From NCBI RefSeq assembly GCF_002252045.1, contig NZ_NEFF01000001.1, forward strand, positions 620,001 to 684,000: 64,000 nucleotides of DNA, in the 5' to 3' direction. Positions 37,749 through 46,617 of the stretch are shown here, piece by piece (position 1 is the first letter of the stretch; the number at the start of each line of letters is the position of its first letter). The notes beneath the pieces were generated by a model. It was not told where the DNA came from and searched no databases. It saw only the letters and a program-made list of their open reading frames with translations. This DNA is from Ignatzschineria sp. F8392. Lineage in GTDB: Bacteria; Pseudomonadota; Gammaproteobacteria; Cardiobacteriales; Wohlfahrtiimonadaceae. Position numbers and translations under genes: made by a program.

Positions 37749-38207
37749 GTTTCTATGATGTCTTGCGGTTAATATATCTGCTAATTGAGTATCATCCATA
37801 GACTCTTTTAAAAGATACAATAACACGGCCCTAGTCTCAGGATTCTGTAATTGATTGCATAAATCACATTTTGGAAATTCATGATTGAAGGGGTTTAATC
37901 CAAATAACTGATCAAAAAATTGTATTATAATATAATCTTTCTTTACACATAAATATGAATAAAACTTTAACTCATTTTCATCCATAAAGCTAGAAACAAT
38001 CCCGATAAGTTCTGTTAATATTTCTCCTGATAAATCTTTCGCATGAATTGTATCTTTATTTGTACATTTTTTTATTTCTTCAACAAAGTGTGTCCTATGT
38101 TTTTCTAAATCTACAGAAGACACAACCATTCCATAATAAAATATGGGCTGATTTTTATTCATCAGATCCTTTCCTGTGTTTCCGCTCTCATCTATATAAA
38201 AATGCAT
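37749..38207 (-). pseudogene. DUF3800 protein gene interrupted by the IS
   Basis: The minus strand from the ATG at 38207 reads MHFYIDESGNTGKDL, the YIDESGNTG start of DUF3800 proteins, an RNase H-like family common near phage-defence genes. Further conserved acidic positions follow (IHAKDLSGEIL). The frame reaches LADILTARHHRN and then runs into IS sequence, losing its C-terminus. AAAGGAAACC forms the ribosome binding site. The frame as read ends inside the IS at 37698. Confidence 0.75.
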
Positions 38208-38341
38208 ATGGTTTCCTTTTTTTCATTAAACATATTTTAATATCATAGTCACAAATTTAGACAATAAGTGAGAAAGCTATAAAAACATATTTTTCAGTGC
38301 TAATATAGCCATATTATACGGTAAAACATTAGGGGTAAGTT

Positions 38342-39709
38342 GTGATATTAGATTTTTCTATTCAAAACTTTGGTCCGATTAAGGATGAGCAGATACTCTC
38401 ATTTGAAGCACTCACCTCAACACGGTATGAGGATCATTATGTCATTCATCCAAAGTTGGAGAATGGGGATCCGATTTTACGTCAAGAGAAGCCTGTGAGG
38501 CTCTTGAAGTTAGCAATGATTTTTGGTGCAAATGCTTCAGGTAAAACGACTGTTTTAGAGGCATTAAATTTTTTACGACAATTAGTGCTGGATAGAAAAG
38601 AAGATAAGGCTGAAACACTTGATTTTCGTCCTTTTGCTTTTGATTCGGAGAGTGAGGATGCTCCGACACTTTTAAAAATCCGCTTTTATCATAAAGGGAT
38701 TTTATTTGAACATCATTTTGAGTTTAATCAGTTTTGTATTATTAAGGAGATCGTTCATTATTGGGATTATAATACAACGGGTAGAAAGCGATTACTGTTT
38801 GAGAGAAATACTCAGCAGCATAGTCAAGTTACCGAATTGACCAAGATTAGTGATCAAGTGATTGCTGAGAATAATTTAAGTCAACGGGCTATCGAATCGT
38901 TACAACTTGCGACACTTTGGAATGAATCTATTCTTGTCGGCTTTAATAAAGTCAACTTTCTCTTTAAAGAGTTACATTTAATGCAAGAGTGGTATAGCAA
39001 TGTTCTAGAAGGGATGATAGACAATCAAAGAAATAGAATTGATCAACGTATCTTTAAGATTGTAGAAGAGGATCCTGAGGGTGAAGCGTTTATTACTGAG
39101 TTTTTACATCAATCTGATTTTGGTATTCAAGGATTTCGGATTGAAAATTTGTCATCCCCTGAATTATTAAGTGGTCTTGCTTCTATTATCTCTACTTTTA
39201 GTCCTCTTTTGAAAAACGAACGAGATGAAGAGGTCTCTGAGAAGGAGATATTAGAGAAACTACAAAATAGACCTATAAAGCGGATTCAGGTACGTTATGG
39301 GGTAATGGACGATCAATATTTTCTTCCTTTAAAATGTACTTCTTTAGGTACTAGAAGAGCGTTGATATTAGCAGGGTTGCTTTATCTTTTGGTAAAAGAG
39401 CATAAAGTATTGATGATTGATGAGTTTGAAAGTTCGTTGCATCCTGATTTAGCAGAGTTTTTCTTAAGTCAATTTTTAAAGAGCGTTAAGCACTCTCAAC
39501 TTATACTAACGACCCATTCACGGGAGTTGATGCAGATAAAAGAGTTTGTTGAGCGGCGTGATGTTATTTGGTTTACCGATAAGAATCAACAATTAGAGAC
39601 AGAGCTCTATTCGCTTGGTGATTTTTCTTCAAAAGAGTTAAGAAGAGAATCTTCAATCTATAATTTCTATAAAATAGGAAAGTTAGGTGCAAAACCTAAT
39701 ATTATTTAA
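38342..39709 (+). CDS. AAA ATPase, RloA/AbiLi-like defence protein
   Basis: 455 aa, ABC/SMC-type ATPase of the OLD-like AAA_15/AAA_21 group. It begins MILDFSIQNFGPIKDEQ. Walker A is FGANASGKTT (about residues 56-65), Walker B is VLMIDEFESSLHPDLAEF and the H-loop region is LILTTHSRELMQ. The start is GTG at 38342. It is followed 102 bp later by a RloB-like gene, the arrangement of AbiL (AbiLi-AbiLii) and RloA-RloB pairs that give abortive-infection-type phage resistance. Located between kpsC copies B and C. Confidence 0.8.
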   Translation: MILDFSIQNFGPIKDEQILSFEALTSTRYEDHYVIHPKLENGDPILRQEKPVRLLKLAMIFGANASGKTTVLEALNFLRQLVLDRKEDKAETLDFRPFAFDSESEDAPTLLKIRFYHKGILFEHHFEFNQFCIIKEIVHYWDYNTTGRKRLLFERNTQQHSQVTELTKISDQVIAENNLSQRAIESLQLATLWNESILVGFNKVNFLFKELHLMQEWYSNVLEGMIDNQRNRIDQRIFKIVEEDPEGEAFITEFLHQSDFGIQGFRIENLSSPELLSGLASIISTFSPLLKNERDEEVSEKEILEKLQNRPIKRIQVRYGVMDDQYFLPLKCTSLGTRRALILAGLLYLLVKEHKVLMIDEFESSLHPDLAEFFLSQFLKSVKHSQLILTTHSRELMQIKEFVERRDVIWFTDKNQQLETELYSLGDFSSKELRRESSIYNFYKIGKLGAKPNII

Positions 39710-39811
39710 TGTATTGTTTTTATAGTGAGAATAGATGAGATTCAAATCTATCATTTCACGAGTGATTGTTTGGTTCGGTTTAAGTGAGTAATTGAGCGAT
39801 GAGATGCGGTT

Positions 39812-40474
39812 ATGAGTAGACGGGCAAGAAGGGGACACCATTCTCGAACATTAAGAAAGTCGATCTATCTATTAGTTGACGGGGAGAGTGAGCAAGCATA
39901 TTTACAAGGATATAATCAAGAGTACCTTAGGCGCAAAAATCCACAAGTAAATTTAAGTATTCAGCCAAAATTTTTTAATAATAATCTCAATGGTAAAGAG
40001 GCTGAACTTAAAAAGGCAATGGATGATGGACATGATTATGTGTTTTGGCTTGTAGATTATGACGTAATTCTTAAAGAGGAAAGGGAAGGCGCTAATACTA
40101 AAGAAAAGTTACAAGCAATTAATCGAAAATTACAGGAACAGGCGCGTAAAAAAGGCTGTCAATATGAGATGTTGTATATGGTGCCTTGCTTAGAGTTTTG
40201 GTTTTTACTTCATTTTGAGAATACTACAAAGCATTTTTCTAATTGTAGTGAGGTTGAAAAAGCATTAAAGTGTCATTTACCCGAATATAGTAAAAAACCG
40301 GAATGGATTAAACAGCATCTCATAAATAAGTTGTCTTCTAATTTTAAGGAGGCGATTGATCGAGCAATGAAGTTATATCATCGGCCATTAGCGGATAATG
40401 AAGCTCGCGCAGATATCGGATATTTCTTTAACAAGTTAGAAAAAGATTTTAAAATCAATTATGCCAAGAGATGA
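39812..40474 (+). CDS. RloB-like protein (AbiLii-like)
   Basis: 220 aa of the RloB family: SRRARRGHHSRTLRKSIYLLVDGESEQAYLQGY (Arg-rich start, then the acidic GESE motif), YVFWLVDYDVI (Asp-x-Asp) and MVPCLEFWFLLHFE. The acidic motifs are placed as in Toprim-like nucleases, so this is the probable effector nuclease working with the upstream ATPase. The pairing and order support an AbiL/RloAB defence unit. A terminator follows directly. Confidence 0.8.
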   Translation: MSRRARRGHHSRTLRKSIYLLVDGESEQAYLQGYNQEYLRRKNPQVNLSIQPKFFNNNLNGKEAELKKAMDDGHDYVFWLVDYDVILKEEREGANTKEKLQAINRKLQEQARKKGCQYEMLYMVPCLEFWFLLHFENTTKHFSNCSEVEKALKCHLPEYSKKPEWIKQHLINKLSSNFKEAIDRAMKLYHRPLADNEARADIGYFFNKLEKDFKINYAKR

Positions 40475-40493
40475 TTGTTAATTGTCATTGGTC

Positions 40494-40517
40494 AAAAGAG
40501 CATAGAGTCTCTTTTTT
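40494..40517 (+). terminator. terminator after the RloB-like gene
   Basis: AAAAGAG (40494-40500) and CTCTTTT (40509-40515) flank an 8-nt loop and continue into a T-run. Confidence 0.75.
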
Positions 40518-40633
40518 GTAATATTTCTATCATAAAGCTAGTTGTTTATAATGGGCGGGTATTAGAAGGGATAGAGAGGAATCTTGCCCCGTTTGTGTAA
40601 GATAAATAAGCCCTTAAAATCGCATCGTTAATT

Positions 40634-40664
40634 TTGTCATTACATTGCCATATTGTTGTATAAT
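40634..40664 (+). promoter_or_regulatory. candidate promoter ahead of module copy C
   Basis: TTGTCA (40634-40639) and a perfect TATAAT (40659-40664) are separated by 19 bp, slightly longer than optimal. The terminator-like hairpin at 40714 lies between this site and the gene, so it could act as an attenuator. Assigned by eye. Confidence 0.35.
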
Positions 40665-40713
40665 ATCCAAATTGTAAAAATAATAGGGCTATCTTATTTG
40701 CTCGGTAAAAACT

Positions 40714-40739
40714 AAAGAGGATAATCGCCCTCTTTTTTT
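40714..40739 (+). terminator. terminator or attenuator upstream of module copy C
   Basis: AAAGAGG (40714-40720) and CCTCTTT (40729-40735) flank an 8-nt loop with T's following. It is followed by a sequence similar to that before copy A (CTTATT...CAGTAATA...TTTAAA), so the duplicated unit includes its upstream region. Confidence 0.7.
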
Positions 40740-40774
40740 ATTTTATAACTTATTGAGCAGTAATATTTTAAATT

Positions 40775-41738
40775 ATGGCATTAAATAACATCTATTTAGT
40801 TTCGGATGAGTTGACCCGATCTTCTATTGACCGGGCACTCCGGACGATACGTCTCTCTTCGGCAAAAATATTACTAGTAGAGTCGGCATGGAAAGGGCAT
40901 TGGAATCGTTGGAAGTTTAAAATTGCGGCTTATCCGGACTATCCTGAGCGGAATAATGATAAGTTGAAAGAGCTTGTTGCGCGAGCGAAAGATCTAGGAA
41001 TTCCGACTGTTTTTTGGAATAAGGAAGACTCGGTTCATTTTGACCGTTTTATCGATAGTGCAAAGTTTTTTGATCATGTTTTTACGGTAGATGAGACTTG
41101 TATTCCCCGTTATAAGGCCGTGATGGGGCAGGATGCTTCTGTTCACTCTTTAATGTTTGCAGTTCAACCGAAATTCCATTTTTTTTGATGGTTTTAATTT
41201 TAAGCATCATCGTGCTAATTTTGTTGGTAGTTACAGTCACCATATTCATGAAGAGCGTAGAATATGGCAAAACGGGTTGTTTGAAACGGCAACTGAAACG
41301 GGCTTAGGGCTAACGGTGTTTGATCGCAATTCTAATCGAAAATCGAAAAATTATCGTTATCCGATACTTCCTAATATGGAGATTAAAAAAGCTGTAAAGT
41401 ACCCTAAAACAGGACAAATCTATAAAGACTACTTAGTCTCTTTAAATGTGAATACGATTACCGATTCACCAACAATGTTCTCTCGGAGATTGGTGGAAAT
41501 TTTAGCGTGTGGCGGTATAGCGGTAACAACGCCGGCGCTCTCTGTGGAAAAGCTCTTTAAAGATTATTGTCATGTTGTTCATAATGAAGAAGAGATGCGA
41601 GATCTATTTAATCGCTTAAAGCATGGACCAAGTCAAGAGGATCTGGAGCGTGCTCGTGCCGGAGCAGAATATGTGGCAAAATATCACACTTGGGAGCATC
41701 GTTTAGCAGAGATCGCAAAAGTGATAGGGTTCAAGTAA
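40775..41738 (+). pseudogene. CgeB-like glycosyltransferase, module copy C, frameshifted at a T8 tract
   Basis: Codons 1-136 from 40775 match copy A (SDELTRSSIDRALRTI, VESAWKGHWNRWK, FWNKEDSVHFDRF). They stop at 41186-41188 just after QPKFHFF, inside a run of eight T (41179-41186). The remaining protein (DGFNFKHHRANFVGSYSHH to the end) continues in the +1 frame up to 41738 with no other lesion. In copies A and B the same spot reads TTTCTTT (seven bases), so one T too many breaks the frame. Removing one T would restore a full 321-aa protein. It is either a recent pseudogene or a phase-OFF allele. Confidence 0.9.
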
Positions 41739-41741
41739 CAG

Positions 41742-43844
41742 ATGGATAAGATTAAAATTCCTGTAATGAGTTTTGGATTGTGGCGTCGTCTTAAGAGATG
41801 GCGCCCCTTTTTTTCTGCATCTCATTTAACTGTTGGATCTTCTTATCAGGCTGAAGATTACATCTTAGGATGGGGCTATAAGAAGAGTGGCTTACGCGCA
41901 ATTAATCTTGCTAAAAAGAAGGGGTTGCAAGGCGCGATTCTGATTGAAGATGGCTTCCTTCGCTCTATGGGGTTAGGGGTGAGTGGTGATGCGCCGTTAT
42001 CAATTGTGGTGGATGATTTGGGGGTCTATTATGATGCCTCGAAACCTTCATGCTTAGAGCAGTTGATTTTAAGTGGGGAGATGCCGGAATCGCTCTTAGC
42101 GGATAGTGCGCGGGCGCTTCGGCTGGTGATTGAGCATCAATTGACAAAATATAACCATCTTCCTGCCACTTGGCCGGCGCATCTTCCTTTTGATGCCGGG
42201 AAAAAGCAGGTGTTGGTGATTGATCAAACCTTTGGGGATCTCTCGTTGCAATATGGTGGCGTCACGCCGGAGACTTTTCAGGAGATGTTAAGCGCGGCTA
42301 AGGCGGAGAATCCCGATGCGGTGATCTGGGTGAAGATTCATCCCGATGTCTTAGCGGGGAAGAAGCAGGGGCATTTTACGGCGATGATGCCGGAATTACA
42401 GGCGGATATTCAGGTACGATTATTGGCGGAGGATCTTCATCCTCATGCTCTGCTGGCGCGGATGGATCGCGTCTATGTAGCGACTTCGCAGATGGGGTTT
42501 GAGGCTTTGATGCTCGGCAAAGAGGTGATCACCTTTGGGCTACCTTGGTATGCCGGTTGGGGCTTAACGGAAGATCGGCATCCGCAGGTTCAAATGCCGG
42601 CGTTCAAATCCCGCCGCCGGCACGCAACACTTCTTGAGCTCTTTACCGCGAGTTACTTGCAATATTGCCGTTATCTTAACCCGTATACCGGCAAGCGTGG
42701 GACGATCTTTGATGTGATCGATTATCTGATCATGATGAAACGAAGGGAAGCGCTTCTTGCCGGGGAGATCTGGGTCGTTGGGCTCTCTTTTTGGAAGCGG
42801 CAGATTATTCGCCCCTTTATTCAGAGCTATCGTAATCAGCTTCGTTATTTCCGAACGGAGAAGGCATTACGGGAGGCGTATGCAGCGTTGCCGGAATCGG
42901 CACGGAGCAATATTCGCCTCTTAATTTGGGGAAAGCAATTTCCCGATTTAGTCAGCTGGGCAGAGCAGGAGGAGATCGCCATTTTACGGATGGAAGATGG
43001 CTTTATCCGCTCGGTGGGATTAGGCTCCAATCTGGTGCCACCGCGCTCTTTAGTGCTCGATGACCGGGGGATCTATTTTGATGCATCGCAACCTTCACGC
43101 TTAGAAGCGCTCTTAACGCATACAACATTTTCCGCAGAACTTTTAGCAGAAGCCGAGGCGCTACAACGGGATCTTATCGCCTTTAAGGTGGGGAAATATA
43201 ATGTGGGGGATCGCACAGCGCAGATTCCAAGGGTTAAGAATCGCCCCATTCTTCTCGTACCGGGGCAGGTGGAAGATGATGCCTCCATTCAAACCGGTAC
43301 GCGCGATATCAATACCAATTTAGGGCTGCTCCAAGCCGTTCGCCGGCAAAATCCCGAAAGCTATATTGTCTATAAACCGCATCCCGATGTGGTGAGCGGA
43401 AATCGCCTTGGCCATGTGGATGAAGCGCTTGCTCGGCAATATGCTGATCTTGTGATGGCAGAGGGGGATATCATTGCCATGATCGAGCAGTGTGATGAGC
43501 TCCATACCATGACCTCGCTCTCCGGCTTTGAAGCGCTCCTTCGCGGGAAGAAGGTGGTCTGCTACGGCATCCCTTTCTATGCCAATTGGGGCCTTACGGA
43601 AGATCACTACACCTTAACCGGCAGAAGAGGGCGGAAGCTCACCCTTTCGGAACTGATCGCCGGCACCTTGATTCTCTACCCCACATACCTCAACATCAAT
43701 ACCGGTAAAATCACCAATGCCACCACTACATTGCAAGCACTCGTTAAAGAGCGCGAAGCGCAAGGGCAGACAAAACTGAAAACCACCTATCTTGAACGAA
43801 AGTGGCAGCAGCTGAAAGGGTTGTGGAGAGTGATGGGGGGGTAG
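41742..43844 (+). CDS. kpsC: capsule dual beta-Kdo transferase KpsC, copy C (A/B mosaic)
   Basis: 700 aa with both KpsC halves and all motifs (IEDGFLRSMGLG, KIHPDVLAGKKQGH, TSQMGFEALMLGK; MEDGFIRSVGLGS, KPHPDVVSGNRLGH). Codons 1 to about 73 follow copy A. About 74-98 follow copy B exactly, about 99-126 follow A again, and from about 127 on it follows B. This block pattern points to gene conversion. The gene ends GTGATGGGGGGGTAG, where a G7 run could vary the last two residues. It starts 3 bp after the glycosyltransferase frame. Confidence 0.93.
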   Translation: MDKIKIPVMSFGLWRRLKRWRPFFSASHLTVGSSYQAEDYILGWGYKKSGLRAINLAKKKGLQGAILIEDGFLRSMGLGVSGDAPLSIVVDDLGVYYDASKPSCLEQLILSGEMPESLLADSARALRLVIEHQLTKYNHLPATWPAHLPFDAGKKQVLVIDQTFGDLSLQYGGVTPETFQEMLSAAKAENPDAVIWVKIHPDVLAGKKQGHFTAMMPELQADIQVRLLAEDLHPHALLARMDRVYVATSQMGFEALMLGKEVITFGLPWYAGWGLTEDRHPQVQMPAFKSRRRHATLLELFTASYLQYCRYLNPYTGKRGTIFDVIDYLIMMKRREALLAGEIWVVGLSFWKRQIIRPFIQSYRNQLRYFRTEKALREAYAALPESARSNIRLLIWGKQFPDLVSWAEQEEIAILRMEDGFIRSVGLGSNLVPPRSLVLDDRGIYFDASQPSRLEALLTHTTFSAELLAEAEALQRDLIAFKVGKYNVGDRTAQIPRVKNRPILLVPGQVEDDASIQTGTRDINTNLGLLQAVRRQNPESYIVYKPHPDVVSGNRLGHVDEALARQYADLVMAEGDIIAMIEQCDELHTMTSLSGFEALLRGKKVVCYGIPFYANWGLTEDHYTLTGRRGRKLTLSELIAGTLILYPTYLNINTGKITNATTTLQALVKEREAQGQTKLKTTYLERKWQQLKGLWRVMGG

Positions 43845-44051
43845 GTTTGATTGTGGAATAAAACTGAGAGGTGTTAGAGTAATAATTGATGACATCAATT
43901 TACTAATGAAGTGTGCAGAAAGTTTATTATTTAAACTTAAAAAGTAATTTATATTACAATGGCACAGAGAAGTGTCACGTTTAATATGTATTCTATTTAT
44001 CAGAAACAATAATAGAAAATAGAATTTAATCAGTAGGTTGTGGGATTGAAA

Positions 44052-45515
44052 ATGATTAATGAGATAGATGTTACTATTTCTGGACTAGGCCCTATTGAAC
44101 ATGCCAGTATAGAAATGAGACCATTTACAGTAATAGCTGGTCCAAATGGCTCAGGGAAAAGTTTTGTAACTAAATTAGCATATTGCTTTTTAAAAGCTAT
44201 TTCTGTTGAGCATTTACAATTGAAAATGACTCAAGTATACAATATGGGGAATTTGTTTCTTGGTTTTGTTAAGAATAGTTTTGAAGAGAGTGATGATTTT
44301 AAAAGTTTTGTAAACTCTATTCATGAGATTCATCATATATTACAGCTTATTGATAAATATTCAGATTACTTACTAAAGAACTCTTACTATAGTGTTCAAA
44401 TGGCTGTGATAAAAGAGCTACGAATTAATATTTATGAGTCTATAAATTCTTTACAGCAACTTTATTTAATGCTTACTGAAGAATTAGAAAATAAAAATCA
44501 TATCACTGACGATCTATTTATTCTCGATCAGATAAGAAATAAAGAATTTTTAAGTTTAGCAATTAAAGAAATTTTAGAGTTGTATAAAGTTCTTGAAAAT
44601 CCAGAAAAAGAAATCGAAAAACTTACTGAAAAATATTTACTTAATGAATTGCTAGAAAATTTTCAAATAGCGAGTGTTAAGCAGTTAATTACGACTAATA
44701 ACAATGATGCTTCATTTATTGATTTTAGGGGTTATGGCCGTGTTGAGTTTAATGTCAATCGACCTAATACCATAAAATTAACCTTAAATAATTTGGGAAT
44801 TGACCAATTAAAAAAGATAAATCCTGTTGTTTTTATAGAGTCACCGATTTATTGGAAGCTTAGAAGAGCCCTTTCTGAACAAGGGGCCAAAAATAATAAA
44901 AAGACAAACTTCGGCAGAGAGTCTTTGACTGGTGTTCCCAAACATTTTCTTGATTTGAATGAGATGGTTGAAGTTCAAGTTAAAAAAGATAGGAGTTCTC
45001 TTATTAATATCGGTGACATGATTACTTCTTTTATAAAAGGGAAGTTATCGGTTACAGATCGTGGTGAAATTAACTATTATGCAGATAAATATAACGATCT
45101 TCATAATTCTGAAGGGGTTTCATTAACTCTAACCGCATCAGGTGTTATTAATTTAGGGGTTATTCAGTTATTGCTTGAAAAAGGTATTATTTGTAAGGGG
45201 AGTTGTCTATTTATTGATGAGCCTGAAGTTAATCTTCATCCTGGTTGGCAAAAAATTCTAATAATGGTTTTATTTGAGTTGAGTTTAAGGGGGGTTAGAA
45301 TTGTTATAACAACTCATAGTATTGATATTATGAAAAATATTGAGTTTCTTTTAGAGCGTGAAAAAATAAGCGAGAGCCATTTTGGGATCAATCAATTGTC
45401 AACTGAGGGGCGTTCTATTAATGAGTTAGACTCAAATATTGTAAAGGTTTCAGAGATTCAGTTAGACTTGGGAAAACCCTTTCATGATACTTTTGTTGAT
45501 ATTAGTTTATTGTAG
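44052..45515 (+). CDS. AAA/OLD-like ATPase of a two-gene, probably defence, unit
   Basis: About 487 aa. It begins MINEIDVTISGLGPIEHA. Walker A is AGPNGSGKSF (near residue 30), a long helical insertion (about 60-210) follows, Walker B is CLFIDEPEVNLHPGWQKI and the H-loop is IVITTHSIDIMKN. This layout fits AAA_15/AAA_21 ATPases of phage-defence and SMC-like systems. A GTG at 44040 is an alternative start, but its Shine-Dalgarno-like bases are too close. The next gene starts two bases after its stop, so the two act together. The preceding 200 bp (43845-44051) is AT-rich and shows no gene. Confidence 0.75.
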   Translation: MINEIDVTISGLGPIEHASIEMRPFTVIAGPNGSGKSFVTKLAYCFLKAISVEHLQLKMTQVYNMGNLFLGFVKNSFEESDDFKSFVNSIHEIHHILQLIDKYSDYLLKNSYYSVQMAVIKELRINIYESINSLQQLYLMLTEELENKNHITDDLFILDQIRNKEFLSLAIKEILELYKVLENPEKEIEKLTEKYLLNELLENFQIASVKQLITTNNNDASFIDFRGYGRVEFNVNRPNTIKLTLNNLGIDQLKKINPVVFIESPIYWKLRRALSEQGAKNNKKTNFGRESLTGVPKHFLDLNEMVEVQVKKDRSSLINIGDMITSFIKGKLSVTDRGEINYYADKYNDLHNSEGVSLTLTASGVINLGVIQLLLEKGIICKGSCLFIDEPEVNLHPGWQKILIMVLFELSLRGVRIVITTHSIDIMKNIEFLLEREKISESHFGINQLSTEGRSINELDSNIVKVSEIQLDLGKPFHDTFVDISLL

Positions 45516-45517
45516 GA

Positions 45518-46147
45518 ATGATGACTAAAAGATGTAAGGAAATTTCTATTCTTCTATTTTTAGAGCCTATGGATCATGACAATCTTAGTGTGTTGATCTC
45601 TTTAAAAAAAGAGGGATATAGATTAGATCCTAAGGGAAGAGGGAAGGGTACCAAAAAAGGTATTAAGTGCACGATAGGATATGGCAAGTTTAAGTCTGTG
45701 GATTATTTATATGAAACAAATAACCGAGCTTATTTAGTAGAATTTAGTGATTTATGGGATCAACATCTGGATGTTTTAAGGCGAGTAAGAAATATTCAAG
45801 GGAGTAATCTCCCAGTAGAAGATAAGAGAAATTTGGTCGAAAAAGAAGAGTCAATTATTCGAAAAGAGCTAATCGAGAAATTTAAAGATTCAGTAAGTAT
45901 TTTAAAGGTTGCCCATATTAAACTTGTAGATTGGACAGAGGCACTAAAAAAAGGCTCATATCGTTATAGGGTAATTGTCGCAAAAACTCCTGGAGTGATA
46001 GGTTCAAAAAAAAATGTAGAAGTTGATTTCACTATGTTTTTATCCCGATTACAAGCGCAGTTAAGATCTGCAATGAAGTACGATAACTTATGTGTAGATG
46101 TTAAGTTAAGCCCAATTGATATATGGGCTAATTCAAAAAACTATTAA
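45518..46147 (+). CDS. partner protein of the ATPase, unknown
   Basis: 209 aa, MMTKRCKEISILLFLEP at the start. The first part is beta-rich and includes RNRAYLVEF-like sequence (ETNNRAYLVEFSDLWDQHLD). A basic helical part follows (LRRVRNIQGSNLPVEDKRNL). I do not recognise a family. Its tight coupling to the ATPase (2-bp gap) suggests it is the effector or target-recognition half of a two-gene system. It is acidic/basic mixed with no membrane segment, so cytoplasmic. Confidence 0.6.
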   Translation: MMTKRCKEISILLFLEPMDHDNLSVLISLKKEGYRLDPKGRGKGTKKGIKCTIGYGKFKSVDYLYETNNRAYLVEFSDLWDQHLDVLRRVRNIQGSNLPVEDKRNLVEKEESIIRKELIEKFKDSVSILKVAHIKLVDWTEALKKGSYRYRVIVAKTPGVIGSKKNVEVDFTMFLSRLQAQLRSAMKYDNLCVDVKLSPIDIWANSKNY

Positions 46148-46347
46148 AACACCATAAGTCTGCTCATCGCGCTCCTTATATTTTTCACTCCACTTCTCAA
46201 GTGAAAGATCCTTGTGGTTACTCTCTTGGTGATAAGTTTATGATAGAAGGTTTTTTTTGGATTATGCCTAGTTTTTACGATAAAATTAGAGTTGCTTGGA
46301 GTGTGGGGGTTTCAACATATATTAGATCATTAAATTTACTGAAATAG
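46132..46347 (+). pseudogene. open stretch without a start, possible gene remnant
   Basis: The frame is open for about 70 codons before TAG at 46345 and reads YSLGDKFMIEGFFWIMPSFY, then DKIRVAWSVGVSTYIRSLN. It lacks a start codon near its beginning and has no ribosome binding site. It may be the 3' remains of a gene. The rest of the gap to 46386 has nothing else, apart from CGGAGG ahead of the next gene. Confidence 0.3.
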
Positions 46348-46386
46348 TGACAGTAGCAACTTTTTTCGGAGGTTGAAAACATTAGA

Positions 46387-46617
46387 ATGGGAAAGAAAGC
46401 AGAAAACAAAGTTGTTTATTCTTCACCTTTATCACAGCCAGAAGCCATCACTATTCAAACGATGGAAAACAAAAATCAGATTGTGATGAGAATGGGCTAT
46501 TACAGTGGAGATAAGGAGATAACATTTGATGTTAATAAAACTTTAACTCATCAGATGGTCAATGATTTAATTGAAAATTTACAGAAAGCTATTTCTGAGC
46601 AAGAAAATGAAAAATAA
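46387..46617 (+). CDS. small hypothetical protein, first of a small-gene cluster
   Basis: 76 aa, MGKKAENKVVYSSPLSQPE at the start, behind TTCGGAGGTTG. It includes ITIQTMENKNQIVMRMGYYSG (beta) and an amphipathic C-terminal helix (VNDLIENLQKAISEQ). No family is recognised. Its stop overlaps the start of the next gene by 11 bp, so they are co-translated. Confidence 0.6.
   Translation: MGKKAENKVVYSSPLSQPEAITIQTMENKNQIVMRMGYYSGDKEITFDVNKTLTHQMVNDLIENLQKAISEQENEK

Noticed and set aside
38048-38248. 66-codon plus-strand frame opposite the DUF3800 gene
   Set aside because: Hydrophobic nonsense-like peptide on the reverse of a recognised coding sequence; no ribosome binding site.
43320-43607. Antisense 95-codon frame conserved in kpsC copies B and C (also 34849-35136), with a shorter version in A
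   Set aside because: Its conservation follows from near-identity of the kpsC copies; no ribosome binding site or family resemblance.
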